A DNA stretch of 6,005 bases, from contig JAURQC010000094.1 of NCBI GenBank assembly GCA_030836325.1, positions 1 to 6,005 of the forward strand, given 5' to 3'. Below the pieces are notes generated by a model, which searched no databases, was not told the DNA's origin, and worked only from the letters and a program-made list of their open reading frames with translations. Numbering within the stretch: position 1 is the stretch's first letter; every line of letters starts with the position of its first letter. Positions 1-5,670 of the stretch are shown in pieces. The DNA is from Candidatus Nanopelagicales bacterium (lineage in GTDB: Bacteria > Actinomycetota > Actinomycetes > S36-B12). The position numbers and the translations under genes are program-made.

Positions 1-69
1 GCACTGGAAGTCGTTCAGCGCACGGGTAGCTGGGGTGGCCTGAACCCAGACCTCCACTACCCCCACTAA
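1..69 (+). CDS. C-terminal end of an unidentified protein (5' truncated by window edge)
   Basis: Frame 1 is open from the first base to a TAA at 67-69 and encodes 22 residues ending in WGGLNPDLHYPH. Third codon positions are mostly G or C (16 of 22), as expected for a real gene in this genome. I do not recognise the family from this short tail. The gene runs towards gltA and would be its convergent neighbour if the inverted-repeat unit 67-1311 were absent. The stop codon is built from the TA at 67-68 plus the first base of the left inverted repeat. In the inferred empty site the same reading frame would also end in TAA, so the insertion need not have changed the protein. The reading frame is inferred from openness and codon bias only. 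Confidence 0.55.
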   Translation, partial: ALEVVQRTGSWGGLNPDLHYPH

Positions 70-111
70 CGCTATTTCCCACACTCCGGGGGATCGACCG
101 TCAATATCCCG
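67..111 (+). repeat. Left terminal inverted repeat
   Basis: This 45-bp arm starts TAACGCTATTTCCC and continues through CACTCCGGGGGATCGACC. It matches the reverse complement of 1267-1311 at all but three positions (74, 103 and 106). The match stops abruptly at both ends: positions 65-66 and 112 onward no longer agree with the partner arm. The outer three bases form the TAA stop of the upstream plus-strand gene. Confidence 0.9.
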
Positions 112-166
112 TAGTGCTACGCGTCAGTGGATTTTCACCCACCCCGCTTCAGGACCAAAGGGCTAA

Positions 167-1213
167 TCAGGCGGCTAGGCGTCGTCGAGCCATATCGATT
201 CTCGCCACAACCTCAAGCGGCGACGACCAGATCTCATCCCACGTCCAGCGCACCACGATCAGGCCAAGGCTGCGCAAGCGGTCCTCACGAACTTTCTCAG
301 CCCGCAGGTCACGGATGTCGTCGTACTTGCCGAATCCATCCGCTTCACCCACCACCTTGAAGCCTGGCCACCACATATCGACGCGACCGATCAGGCCACG
401 TGAGTCGTAAAACTCCTGCTGGAGTTTGGGTTCGGGGATTCCTCGATCCATGATGCGAACACGACTTATCGATTCAAAGACCGACTCCGCACCCGGACGA
501 GCGAGTTCGACCAGCCGCGATGCTCCTACAACTCCTTTGCCTGCTCTCCACCGTGATGTCACGTCCATCAATTCAGAGGCGGTGATCCCCTTTCTTCGTG
601 CTGCGTCGAGAGCGCCGACAGCGAACTCACGTCTGAATTGGGCGGCTGCTGTCACCGCCGCCGAAGCCATACCGATACTTGGAATTCCGTGGATGCACGT
701 GACGGGTTCTGCCTTGAGTTCCCTACCGAGGATGTGCACGTCTTCCAGCCGATTTCGGGTCTTCACGCGAGTGGTGGCCGATCGCAGGTCCCTTCCTTGC
801 GGTCTCACGATTTCCAGCACACTCGGCCCCGTGCCTTGGATGGGTAACCCGTGGAGTTCAGCTGCGATTTGGCCATATGCGTATGCCGGCTCACGAAGCC
901 CGACCATCGCAGCTGATACGAGGAGTCGACGCATGAGTGCGGGATCATTTTGCGCTGCAACCCAGACATTCTCTTCGACATAGGCCCCGTGACGGATTCG
1001 ATGGATGCGCTTGTGGGCAAGCAGGTTTCTCATCTCGGCACGGGTAATGCGTTCGGCAGACGCTGCCTTGAGAGAGAAGACCTCGCTGATGCTCGTGACG
1101 CTTTGCCGCAGGATTCTCAGCAATTCGTCGAGCTCATCTGATTCCCGTCGTCGATAACCCATGAAGACAGCATCCGCCGTCAACTGGAAGGAGGCCCATA
1201 TTCGATTCCACAC
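167..1213 (-). CDS. Orphan AbiEi-like antitoxin-family protein with DUF559 / PD-(D/E)XK-like C-terminal domain
   Basis: This 348-residue protein resembles the many solitary actinobacterial proteins annotated as type IV toxin-antitoxin AbiEi family or DUF559. Residues about 40-80 fit the N-terminal winged-helix region (ITRAEMRNLLAHKRIHRIRHGAY). Residues about 85-240 are a helical middle typical of these proteins. The C-terminal part, about 242-330, looks like a Vsr/DUF559 restriction-endonuclease fold: AESVFESISR (E247), GRVDMWWPG (D279), VVGEADGFGKY (E290, D292, K296), then RAEKVREDRLRSLG and IVVRWTWDEIW. In AbiE systems AbiEi represses and neutralises the nucleotidyltransferase toxin AbiEii; no toxin gene lies next to it. 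The gene is the only one inside the inverted repeats. The given start is a GTG; an ATG at 1162 (MGYRRRE) is an equally plausible start, and neither has a convincing ribosome binding site. Nuclease activity and mobility role are not demonstrable from sequence alone. Confidence 0.8.
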   Translation of the reverse strand: MWNRIWASFQLTADAVFMGYRRRESDELDELLRILRQSVTSISEVFSLKAASAERITRAEMRNLLAHKRIHRIRHGAYVEENVWVAAQNDPALMRRLLVSAAMVGLREPAYAYGQIAAELHGLPIQGTGPSVLEIVRPQGRDLRSATTRVKTRNRLEDVHILGRELKAEPVTCIHGIPSIGMASAAVTAAAQFRREFAVGALDAARRKGITASELMDVTSRWRAGKGVVGASRLVELARPGAESVFESISRVRIMDRGIPEPKLQQEFYDSRGLIGRVDMWWPGFKVVGEADGFGKYDDIRDLRAEKVREDRLRSLGLIVVRWTWDEIWSSPLEVVARIDMARRRLAA

Positions 1214-1265
1214 CAGTGGATTTGGTACACACGGCCTGGGGAAAAAGCCATTGATACATGGGTTT

Positions 1266-1292
1266 CCGGGAAATCGACGGTCGATCCCCCGG
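1266..1292 (-). other. Stable hairpin within the right inverted repeat, downstream of gltA
   Basis: On the minus strand CCGGGGGATCG pairs with CGATTTCCCGG around a 5-base loop ACCGT, giving 11 pairs of which two are G-U in RNA. It lies 19 bases after the gltA stop codon and could slow or end gltA transcription, but no U-run follows it, so it is not a standard intrinsic terminator. The equivalent hairpin in the left arm is weakened by mismatches. It may equally be a protein-binding structure of the element end. Confidence 0.45.
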
Positions 1293-1311
1293 AGTGTGGG
1301 AAAAAGCGTTA
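1267..1311 (-). repeat. Right terminal inverted repeat, beginning at the gltA stop codon
   Basis: Read on the minus strand this arm starts TAACGCTTTTTCCC and is the partner of 67-111 (42 of 45 matching). Its first three bases are the TAA stop of gltA. The arm lies about 54 bp upstream of the GTG start of the AbiEi-like gene, so it may contribute to that gene's promoter region. Confidence 0.9.
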
Positions 1312-2592
1312 ACGGGTGGTGATGGGGGCGTAGTCGCGCAGCACTTCACCGGTGTACACCTGTCGCGGGCGACCGATCTTGGTGGTCGGATCTTCGATCA
1401 TCTCGCGCCATTGCGCGATCCAGCCCGGCAGCCGGCCCAGCGCGAACAGCACAGTGAACATGCGAGTCGGGAAGCCCATCGCCTTGTAGATAAGACCCGT
1501 GTAGAAGTCCACGTTCGGATACAAGCGCCGCTCGATGAAGAACTCATCGGCAAGGGCGACTTCCTCGAGCCTCAGTGCGATGTCGAGCAACGGATCATCG
1601 ACGTTCATCTGCTCGAAGACTTCGTACGCAGTCTTCTTCACGACCGCAGCGCGGGGATCGTAATTCTTGTACACGCGATGACCGAAGCCCATCAACTTGA
1701 CTCCGGCTTCGCGCTCCTTCACCGAGCGGATGAACCGGTTGACTCCTCCGCCGGACGCGTGGATGTTGTCCAGCATTTCGAGCACCGCCTGGTTCGCACC
1801 CCCGTGCAGGGGGCCGAAGAGGGCGTTCACCCCAGCAGAGACAGAGGCGAACAAGTTGGCGTGCGATGAACCGACTAGCCGCACCGTGGAGGTCGAGCAG
1901 TTCTGCTCGTGGTCAGCGTGCAGGATCAACAGTTGGTCGAGGGCCCGGGAGACGATCGGGTTAGCCACATAGGGCTCGGCCGGGACGCCGAAGGTCATCC
2001 GTAGGAAGTTGTCCTCGAAGCTGTAGGCGTTATCCGGGTACAAGAACGGCTGACCAACGGACTTCTTATAGGCGTAGGCAGCGATTGTCGGGAGTTTGGC
2101 CATCAATCGGATCGTCGAGATGTGCACCTGCTCGGCATCGAAAGGATCCAGCGAGTCCTGGTAGAACGTGGACAGCGCCGAGACAGCAGACGAAAGGACG
2201 GCCATCGGATGCGCGTCGCGGGGAAAACCATCGAAGAATCGGCGCAGATCCTCGTGCAGCATCGTGTGGTTGGTAATGGAGTTGGTGAAGTCCGCCAACT
2301 GATCGTCGGTCGGTAACTCTCCGTAGATCAGCAAGTACGACGTTTCGAGGAAGGTGGACTTCTCGGCCAACTGCTCGATCGGATATCCGCGGTAGCGCAG
2401 GATGCCGGCGTCTCCGTCGATGTAGGTGATCGCCGAGGAGCACGAGGCCGTATTCACGAATCCGTGGTCCAAGGTGACGTGGCCGGTGTCCTTCAATAAG
2501 GAGGAGATATCAAGGCCCGACTCGCCCTCGGTTGCGGGAACGACGGACAACGGCATCTGCCCGCCTGGATGATCGAGCGAGTAATCGGTCAC
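1309..2592 (-). CDS. gltA: Citrate synthase (hexameric bacterial type)
   Basis: Catalyses condensation of acetyl-CoA and oxaloacetate to citrate, the entry step of the TCA cycle, in the cytosol. The 427-residue length and N-terminal region ([30 protein letters not shown], about 47-76) fit the type II, E. coli-like enzymes and actinobacterial GltA. The oxaloacetate/catalytic residues are in place: LHADHEQN (H225, H228), PLHGGAN (H263), the family signature [13 protein letters not shown] (H305) and PNVDFYTG (D362). Substrate arginines are at R387 and in GRPRQVYTG (about 408-410). The start is a GTG at 2592 with a good ribosome site, GGGAGG (2598-2603), 5 bases upstream. The C-terminus RDYAPITTR ends where the family normally ends, so the protein is complete although its stop codon coincides with the right inverted repeat. 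A 104-bp gap separates it from dapC upstream. Confidence 0.97.
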   Translation of the reverse strand: MTDYSLDHPGGQMPLSVVPATEGESGLDISSLLKDTGHVTLDHGFVNTASCSSAITYIDGDAGILRYRGYPIEQLAEKSTFLETSYLLIYGELPTDDQLADFTNSITNHTMLHEDLRRFFDGFPRDAHPMAVLSSAVSALSTFYQDSLDPFDAEQVHISTIRLMAKLPTIAAYAYKKSVGQPFLYPDNAYSFEDNFLRMTFGVPAEPYVANPIVSRALDQLLILHADHEQNCSTSTVRLVGSSHANLFASVSAGVNALFGPLHGGANQAVLEMLDNIHASGGGVNRFIRSVKEREAGVKLMGFGHRVYKNYDPRAAVVKKTAYEVFEQMNVDDPLLDIALRLEEVALADEFFIERRLYPNVDFYTGLIYKAMGFPTRMFTVLFALGRLPGWIAQWREMIEDPTTKIGRPRQVYTGEVLRDYAPITTR

Positions 2593-2696
2593 ACGTACCT
2601 CCCAAGCGCAGACTACCGAGCGGTAACCACTGTCCCCACCGGGGATATCAAGTCAATCTTGTGAGAAGACTCACGAGTGGGCGCGGTGCGCGTATG
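2593..2696 (-). promoter_or_regulatory. gltA upstream region with two palindromes and possible promoter
   Basis: This gap between dapC and gltA holds a 20-base hairpin, CTTGTGAG-aaga-CTCACGAG (2658-2677; 8 pairs, one wobble), and a smaller palindrome TCCCC-acc-GGGGA (2633-2645). On the minus strand a -35-like TTGACT lies at 2656-2651 and a TAnnnT-type -10 candidate TAGTCT at 2615-2610. These two are too far apart to belong to one promoter, and the -35-like element has no good -10 at 17 bases. The hairpin lacks a T-run, so it may be an operator or weak terminator rather than an intrinsic terminator. Presence of the palindromes is seen; a promoter here is inferred. Confidence 0.4.
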
Positions 2697-3764
2697 TCAA
2701 CCGCGCAAGCGGGAAACCGCCGCATCGACACGCTCGTCCGTAGCGGTAAGCGCGATGCGCACGTGCGAATTGTCACCGTAGAAGGTCCCTGGCGCAACGA
2801 GGATTCCGCGGGCGGCAAACCATTCGGTCATGGCCCAGGCTTCACGACCGTCTGTCACCCACAAATACAGCCCAGCGTGGCTGTCGTCGATGCGAAAGCC
2901 CGCATCGAGCAAAGATGCGCGCAACACCTCGCGGCGGGCGAAGTAACGACCACGTTGCTCCTCCACGTGGTGGTCATCGTCGTAGGCAGCCGTCGCAGCG
3001 AACTGGATCGGTGTGGGAACCATCATCCCGGCATGTTTACGCGTTGCCAGCAGTCCGGCCACGAGATCCACATCACCGGCCACGAAACCGAATCGGTAGC
3101 CGGCCATGGACGAACGCTTGGACAGCGAATGCACGGCTAGCAGCCCACGCGGGTCACCACCATTGACGCGAGGATCAAGTATCGAGACCGGCTCGACATC
3201 CCAGCCAAGCTCGATGTAGCACTCATCGCTAACCACGGGGATCCCGCGCTCCCGAGCCCAGGCGACGATCTCGGCCAGCCGATCTGCCCCGAGTACCGCG
3301 CCGGTTGGGTTACTCGGAGTGTTCAACCAGACCATCGCCGCCGAGGCCACCGACTCCACTTCGTCGGTTGCGATGACGTCAGCCCCAGCTAGCAGCCCAC
3401 CGATTTGGTACGTCGGATACGCGACGGCGGGAATGACGACAATCTGCCCGGAGTTGACGCCAAGACCCGAGGGCAGCCACGCCACCATCTCCTTGGACCC
3501 GATGCATGGCAGCACTCCCACGGGGTATTCCACGCCCATGCGACGTTGCAGCCACCCCCGGCACGCACGGGCTAGTTCAGGAAGGCCAGCTGTTGTCGGG
3601 TACCCGGGAGCATTCGAGTTCTCGCGCAGGGCGCGCTGGATGATCTCCGGGGTTGGATCGACAGGCGTGCCGACGGACAGATCAACGACGCCACCAGGAT
3701 GTGCGCGCGCTTGTTCGGCGAATGGGGTGAGGCTGTCCCAGGGGAAGTCGGGCAACCGGATCAT
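2697..3764 (-). CDS. dapC: Succinyldiaminopimelate aminotransferase (actinobacterial DapC type)
   Basis: A 355-residue PLP-dependent class I/II aminotransferase. DapC converts N-succinyl-2-amino-6-oxopimelate with glutamate to N-succinyl-LL-diaminopimelate in the succinylase branch of lysine and peptidoglycan-precursor synthesis. Fold-type I landmarks are present: N-terminal DLSVGTPVDPTP (28-39), GYPTTAGLPELA (54-65), NTPSNPTG (148-155, N152), VVSDECYIELGW (177-188, D180, Y183), the PLP-lysine motif SLSKRSSMAGYRFGF (K216) and the carboxylate-binding arginine in VRIALT (R336). The start MIRLPDFPWDSL is the usual beginning of actinobacterial DapC; upstream is only a weak GGCGGTGA-like site. It begins 15 bp after the fdxA stop, so the two are probably one operon. 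The fdxA-dapC order is the same as for Rv1177/Rv1178 in Mycobacterium tuberculosis. The specific substrate is inferred from family and context. Confidence 0.9.
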   Translation of the reverse strand: MIRLPDFPWDSLTPFAEQARAHPGGVVDLSVGTPVDPTPEIIQRALRENSNAPGYPTTAGLPELARACRGWLQRRMGVEYPVGVLPCIGSKEMVAWLPSGLGVNSGQIVVIPAVAYPTYQIGGLLAGADVIATDEVESVASAAMVWLNTPSNPTGAVLGADRLAEIVAWARERGIPVVSDECYIELGWDVEPVSILDPRVNGGDPRGLLAVHSLSKRSSMAGYRFGFVAGDVDLVAGLLATRKHAGMMVPTPIQFAATAAYDDDHHVEEQRGRYFARREVLRASLLDAGFRIDDSHAGLYLWVTDGREAWAMTEWFAARGILVAPGTFYGDNSHVRIALTATDERVDAAVSRLRG

Positions 3765-3779
3765 CCGGTCACCGCCGCT

Positions 3780-4103
3780 TTATGCGTCTTCCTTCGGAGG
3801 TACTCCGGCAAGCAGCGCCGCATCGAAGGTCTGAGCACCCAACTTGCTGGCACCGCCCGGGGATCCGAGATCGGCGAAGAACTCGGCGTTGGCTGCCGTG
3901 TAGTCCGACCATTCGTCAGGAACGTCATCCTCGTAGAAGATAGCTTCGACCGGACACACCGGTTCGCAAGCTCCGCAGTCAACGCACTCGTCGGGCTGGA
4001 TGTACAGCATCCGATCGCCCTCGTAGATGCAATCGACAGGACATTCCTCGATGCAGGACTTGTCCTTGACGTCCACACAGGGAAAAGCGATGACGTAGGT
4101 CAC
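3780..4103 (-). CDS. fdxA: 7Fe ferredoxin (3Fe-4S/4Fe-4S), FdxA/FdxC type
   Basis: A 107-residue low-potential electron carrier of the cytosol. The start is the GTG at 4101-4103 giving (V/M)TYVIAFPC, with GGAGG at 4110-4114 spaced 6 bases away; an upstream ATG at 4145 would add 14 residues not found in the family. Cysteines follow the Azotobacter FdI pattern: C9, C17 and C50 for the 3Fe-4S cluster and C21, C40, C43 and C46 for the 4Fe-4S cluster (CIEECPVDC and CVDCGACEPVCP), with an extra C25. The tail (about 60-107) contains the conserved DDVPDEW and NAEFF segments usual in actinobacterial FdxA. An oddity is F7 where the family usually has glutamate (VIAEPC). It is the first gene of the fdxA-dapC pair and is divergent from cysS. 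The electron-transfer partner cannot be told from the sequence. Confidence 0.95.
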   Translation of the reverse strand: MTYVIAFPCVDVKDKSCIEECPVDCIYEGDRMLYIQPDECVDCGACEPVCPVEAIFYEDDVPDEWSDYTAANAEFFADLGSPGGASKLGAQTFDAALLAGVPPKEDA

Positions 4104-4157
4104 CTGTTGCCTCCGCGGTCCAACGTGATGGCGTGGAACTCCCACGCACCGGGCGCA

Positions 4158-4186
4158 ACGCTACACAAGGCAGCTGGAACATCGAA
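4158..4186 (-). promoter_or_regulatory. Predicted fdxA-dapC promoter
   Basis: On the minus strand a TGTG-extended -10, TAGCGT (4163-4158), lies 17 bases after a poor -35, TTCGAT (4186-4181). Transcription would start near 4151, leaving a leader of roughly 48 bases that includes the GGAGG ribosome site. The -10 fits the actinobacterial TAnnnT pattern; the -35 is weak. Confidence 0.4.
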
Positions 4187-4239
4187 AGCACCGCCACTGG
4201 TGTCCCACCATGCGGACTAGCGTCTCGGTGCTGGCGACC

Positions 4240-4245
4240 TAGGGT
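4240..4245 (+). promoter_or_regulatory. -10 box TAGGGT placing the cysS transcript start at its GTG (leaderless)
   Basis: TAGGGT ends 6 bases before the GTG at 4252, so a transcript would begin on or next to the start codon. This arrangement is typical of leaderless actinobacterial genes. No clear -35 is seen at the usual distance. The same bases (AGGGTGG, 4241-4247) might instead act as a mediocre ribosome site, with 4 bases of spacing. Confidence 0.5.
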
Positions 4246-4251
4246 GGTGCC

Positions 4252-5667
4252 GTGCGCCTCTACGACACCCGCACTCGACGGGTCGAGACGATCGAGCCCG
4301 CCTCCCCACGCCACCTACGTATGTACGCCTGCGGTCCCACCGTCTACCGGGATGCCCACGTAGGGAACATGAGGACCTTCCTCTTGACCGACCTGATCGC
4401 CAGATTGGCCGGTATGCACGGCTGGACGACCACGGTGGTGCAGAACATCACCGACGTCGGCCACATGGCCGACGACACCGGGCTTGGTGGTGTGGACGAG
4501 GGGCAAGGATCCGGCGAGGACCGCATCTTGCGTCAGGCCGACAGCGAGGGCACCGGCGCTTTGGCAGTGGCCCGCAAGTACGAGGCTGCCTTCCACGCCG
4601 ATCTCGCCGCCTTGAACATCCACCCCGCCGATCACTACCCGAAAGCCAGCGAATCCATCCCAGCGATGGTTGATCTCATCGACAAGCTCCTTGCCGGCGG
4701 CAATGCATATATCGGTGGCGATGGCTCGGTGTTCTTCGATGCCCAATCGATATCCGATTACGGCGCCCTCAGCGGCAACCGACTAGAGGAACTACGGCCC
4801 GGGTACCGCTTCGAGGGCGATCCCGATCCGGCGAAGAGATTCCACGCGGACTGGGCGCTGTGGAAGAAGGCCCCGGAGACTCGAACGCAACTGGTGTGGG
4901 AGACCCCGTGGGGGGTTGGTTTTCCTGGGTGGCACATCGAGTGCAGCGCGATGAGCCTGCAACTACTGGGCTCTGATATCGACATCCATACCGGTGGCAT
5001 CGACCTGCGCTTCCCCCATCATGAGGACGAACGAGCACAGAGCAACAGTGCCGCCGGTACCGATGTGGTGCGCCACTGGGTGCACGCCGAGCACCTACTC
5101 TTCGAAGGCCGCAAGATGAGCAAGTCCGCAGGCAACGTGCTCCTCGTGTCCGATGTGATCCAACGTGGGATCGATCCGTTGGCGTTGCGGCTGGCCTTCT
5201 TGCAACATCGGTACCGACAGCAGATGAACCTCACATGGCAGGTGATCGAAGGGGCTCAACGCACACTCGAGCGTTGGCGATCCAAGGTTGCGCAGTGGGC
5301 CGATGAGCCCTCGGCCCCGATTCCGACGGACTACCGCGAACAGTTCTTGGCTGCGGCGGACGAGGACCTCGACACCCCACGGGCATTACAGGTGCTGCGA
5401 TCTGTGGAGCGGGATCCGGAGCTGCCTGACGGTGCCCGCTTTGAGTTCTTCGCCTGGGCCGACCGTCTGCTAGGCCTCGACCTTGCGCGCACAGTCGGAC
5501 AGGGACCACGCGAAGTGACCATTCCCGATGACATCCAACAGCTTCTCGCTGAACGCGCAGCGGCACGAGCAGCGAAGGACTTCGAAACAAGTGACCGGAT
5601 CCGTGACCAGATCAGCGCGCGCGGATTCACGGTGACGGACACCCCCGACGGCCAGGTACTCGACTAG
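4252..5667 (+). CDS. cysS: Cysteine--tRNA ligase, NITDVGH-type variant
   Basis: Charges tRNA-Cys with cysteine using ATP; cytosolic class I synthetase. The 471-residue protein has the whole architecture: Rossmann catalytic core with CGPTVYRDAHVGNMRT (27-42; HIGH motif as HVGN, 36-39), GWHIECSAM (227-234), HTGGIDLRFPHHEDE (246-260) and KMSKS (288-292), then the helical DALR anticodon-binding region (about 300-471, ending with the ERAAARAAKDFETSDRIRDQ helix). Zinc ligands are predicted at C27, C231, H256 and E260, spaced as in the E. coli enzyme. It is longer than the mycothiol ligase MshC and has the tRNA-binding C-terminus, so MshC is unlikely. Where the E. coli enzyme has NITDIDDK this protein has NITDVGHMADD followed by a Gly-rich stretch (75-90), marking a minority subgroup of CysRS. 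The start is GTG and probably leaderless. Whether it is the only CysRS of the cell cannot be seen here. Confidence 0.95.
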   Translation: MRLYDTRTRRVETIEPASPRHLRMYACGPTVYRDAHVGNMRTFLLTDLIARLAGMHGWTTTVVQNITDVGHMADDTGLGGVDEGQGSGEDRILRQADSEGTGALAVARKYEAAFHADLAALNIHPADHYPKASESIPAMVDLIDKLLAGGNAYIGGDGSVFFDAQSISDYGALSGNRLEELRPGYRFEGDPDPAKRFHADWALWKKAPETRTQLVWETPWGVGFPGWHIECSAMSLQLLGSDIDIHTGGIDLRFPHHEDERAQSNSAAGTDVVRHWVHAEHLLFEGRKMSKSAGNVLLVSDVIQRGIDPLALRLAFLQHRYRQQMNLTWQVIEGAQRTLERWRSKVAQWADEPSAPIPTDYREQFLAAADEDLDTPRALQVLRSVERDPELPDGARFEFFAWADRLLGLDLARTVGQGPREVTIPDDIQQLLAERAAARAAKDFETSDRIRDQISARGFTVTDTPDGQVLD

Positions 5668-5670
5668 CCG

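Larger units (their letters stand above)
67..1311. mobile_element. Candidate transposable unit with 45-bp terminal inverted repeats and a single AbiEi-like gene
   Basis: Two inverted repeats (67-111 and 1267-1311) match at 42 of 45 positions and enclose one gene. The outermost bases are TA on both sides (67-68 and 1310-1311), which fits a TA target duplication around an element of about 1241 bp with ends ACGCT...AGCGT. Removing the unit with one TA joins CCCCAC-TA-ACGGGTGG, which leaves both flanking genes with a stop at the same residue (TAA for the plus gene, TAG for gltA). TA duplication is known for IS630/Tc1-mariner type transposases, but no transposase or DDE/DDD protein is encoded here. 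It is therefore a non-autonomous element, a passenger-carrying relic, or a system using its own protein. The repeats and edges are seen directly; mobility is inferred. Confidence 0.65.

Noticed and set aside
114..410. Plus-strand open frames near the left repeat (114-410 and 127-360)
   Set aside because: They overlap the 3' end of the AbiEi-like gene on the other strand, have Ser/Arg/Pro-rich translations and no ribosome site.
426..983. Plus-strand open frame of 185 codons
   Set aside because: It lies wholly antisense to the AbiEi-like gene, which has recognisable domain motifs. The plus frame gives an Arg/Ser-rich translation with no family resemblance.
125..1223. Shared 10-mer CAGTGGATTT just inside both inverted repeats (125-134 and 1214-1223)
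   Set aside because: It is in direct, not inverted, orientation. A single shared 10-mer is expected by chance among all pairs in a stretch this long.
1258..1869. Plus-strand open frame of 203 codons starting inside the right inverted repeat region
   Set aside because: It is antisense to the conserved C-terminal half of gltA and reads as His/Arg/Glu-rich shadow sequence. The start next to the element is coincidental.
4104..4145. Longer ferredoxin start (ATG at 4145)
   Set aside because: The extra 14 residues are not found in the family and would span the GGAGG site that correctly serves the GTG at 4103.
4252..5667. Mycothiol ligase MshC as identity of the synthetase gene
   Set aside because: At 471 residues with a full anticodon-binding C-terminal region, it fits CysRS; MshC is shorter and lacks that region.
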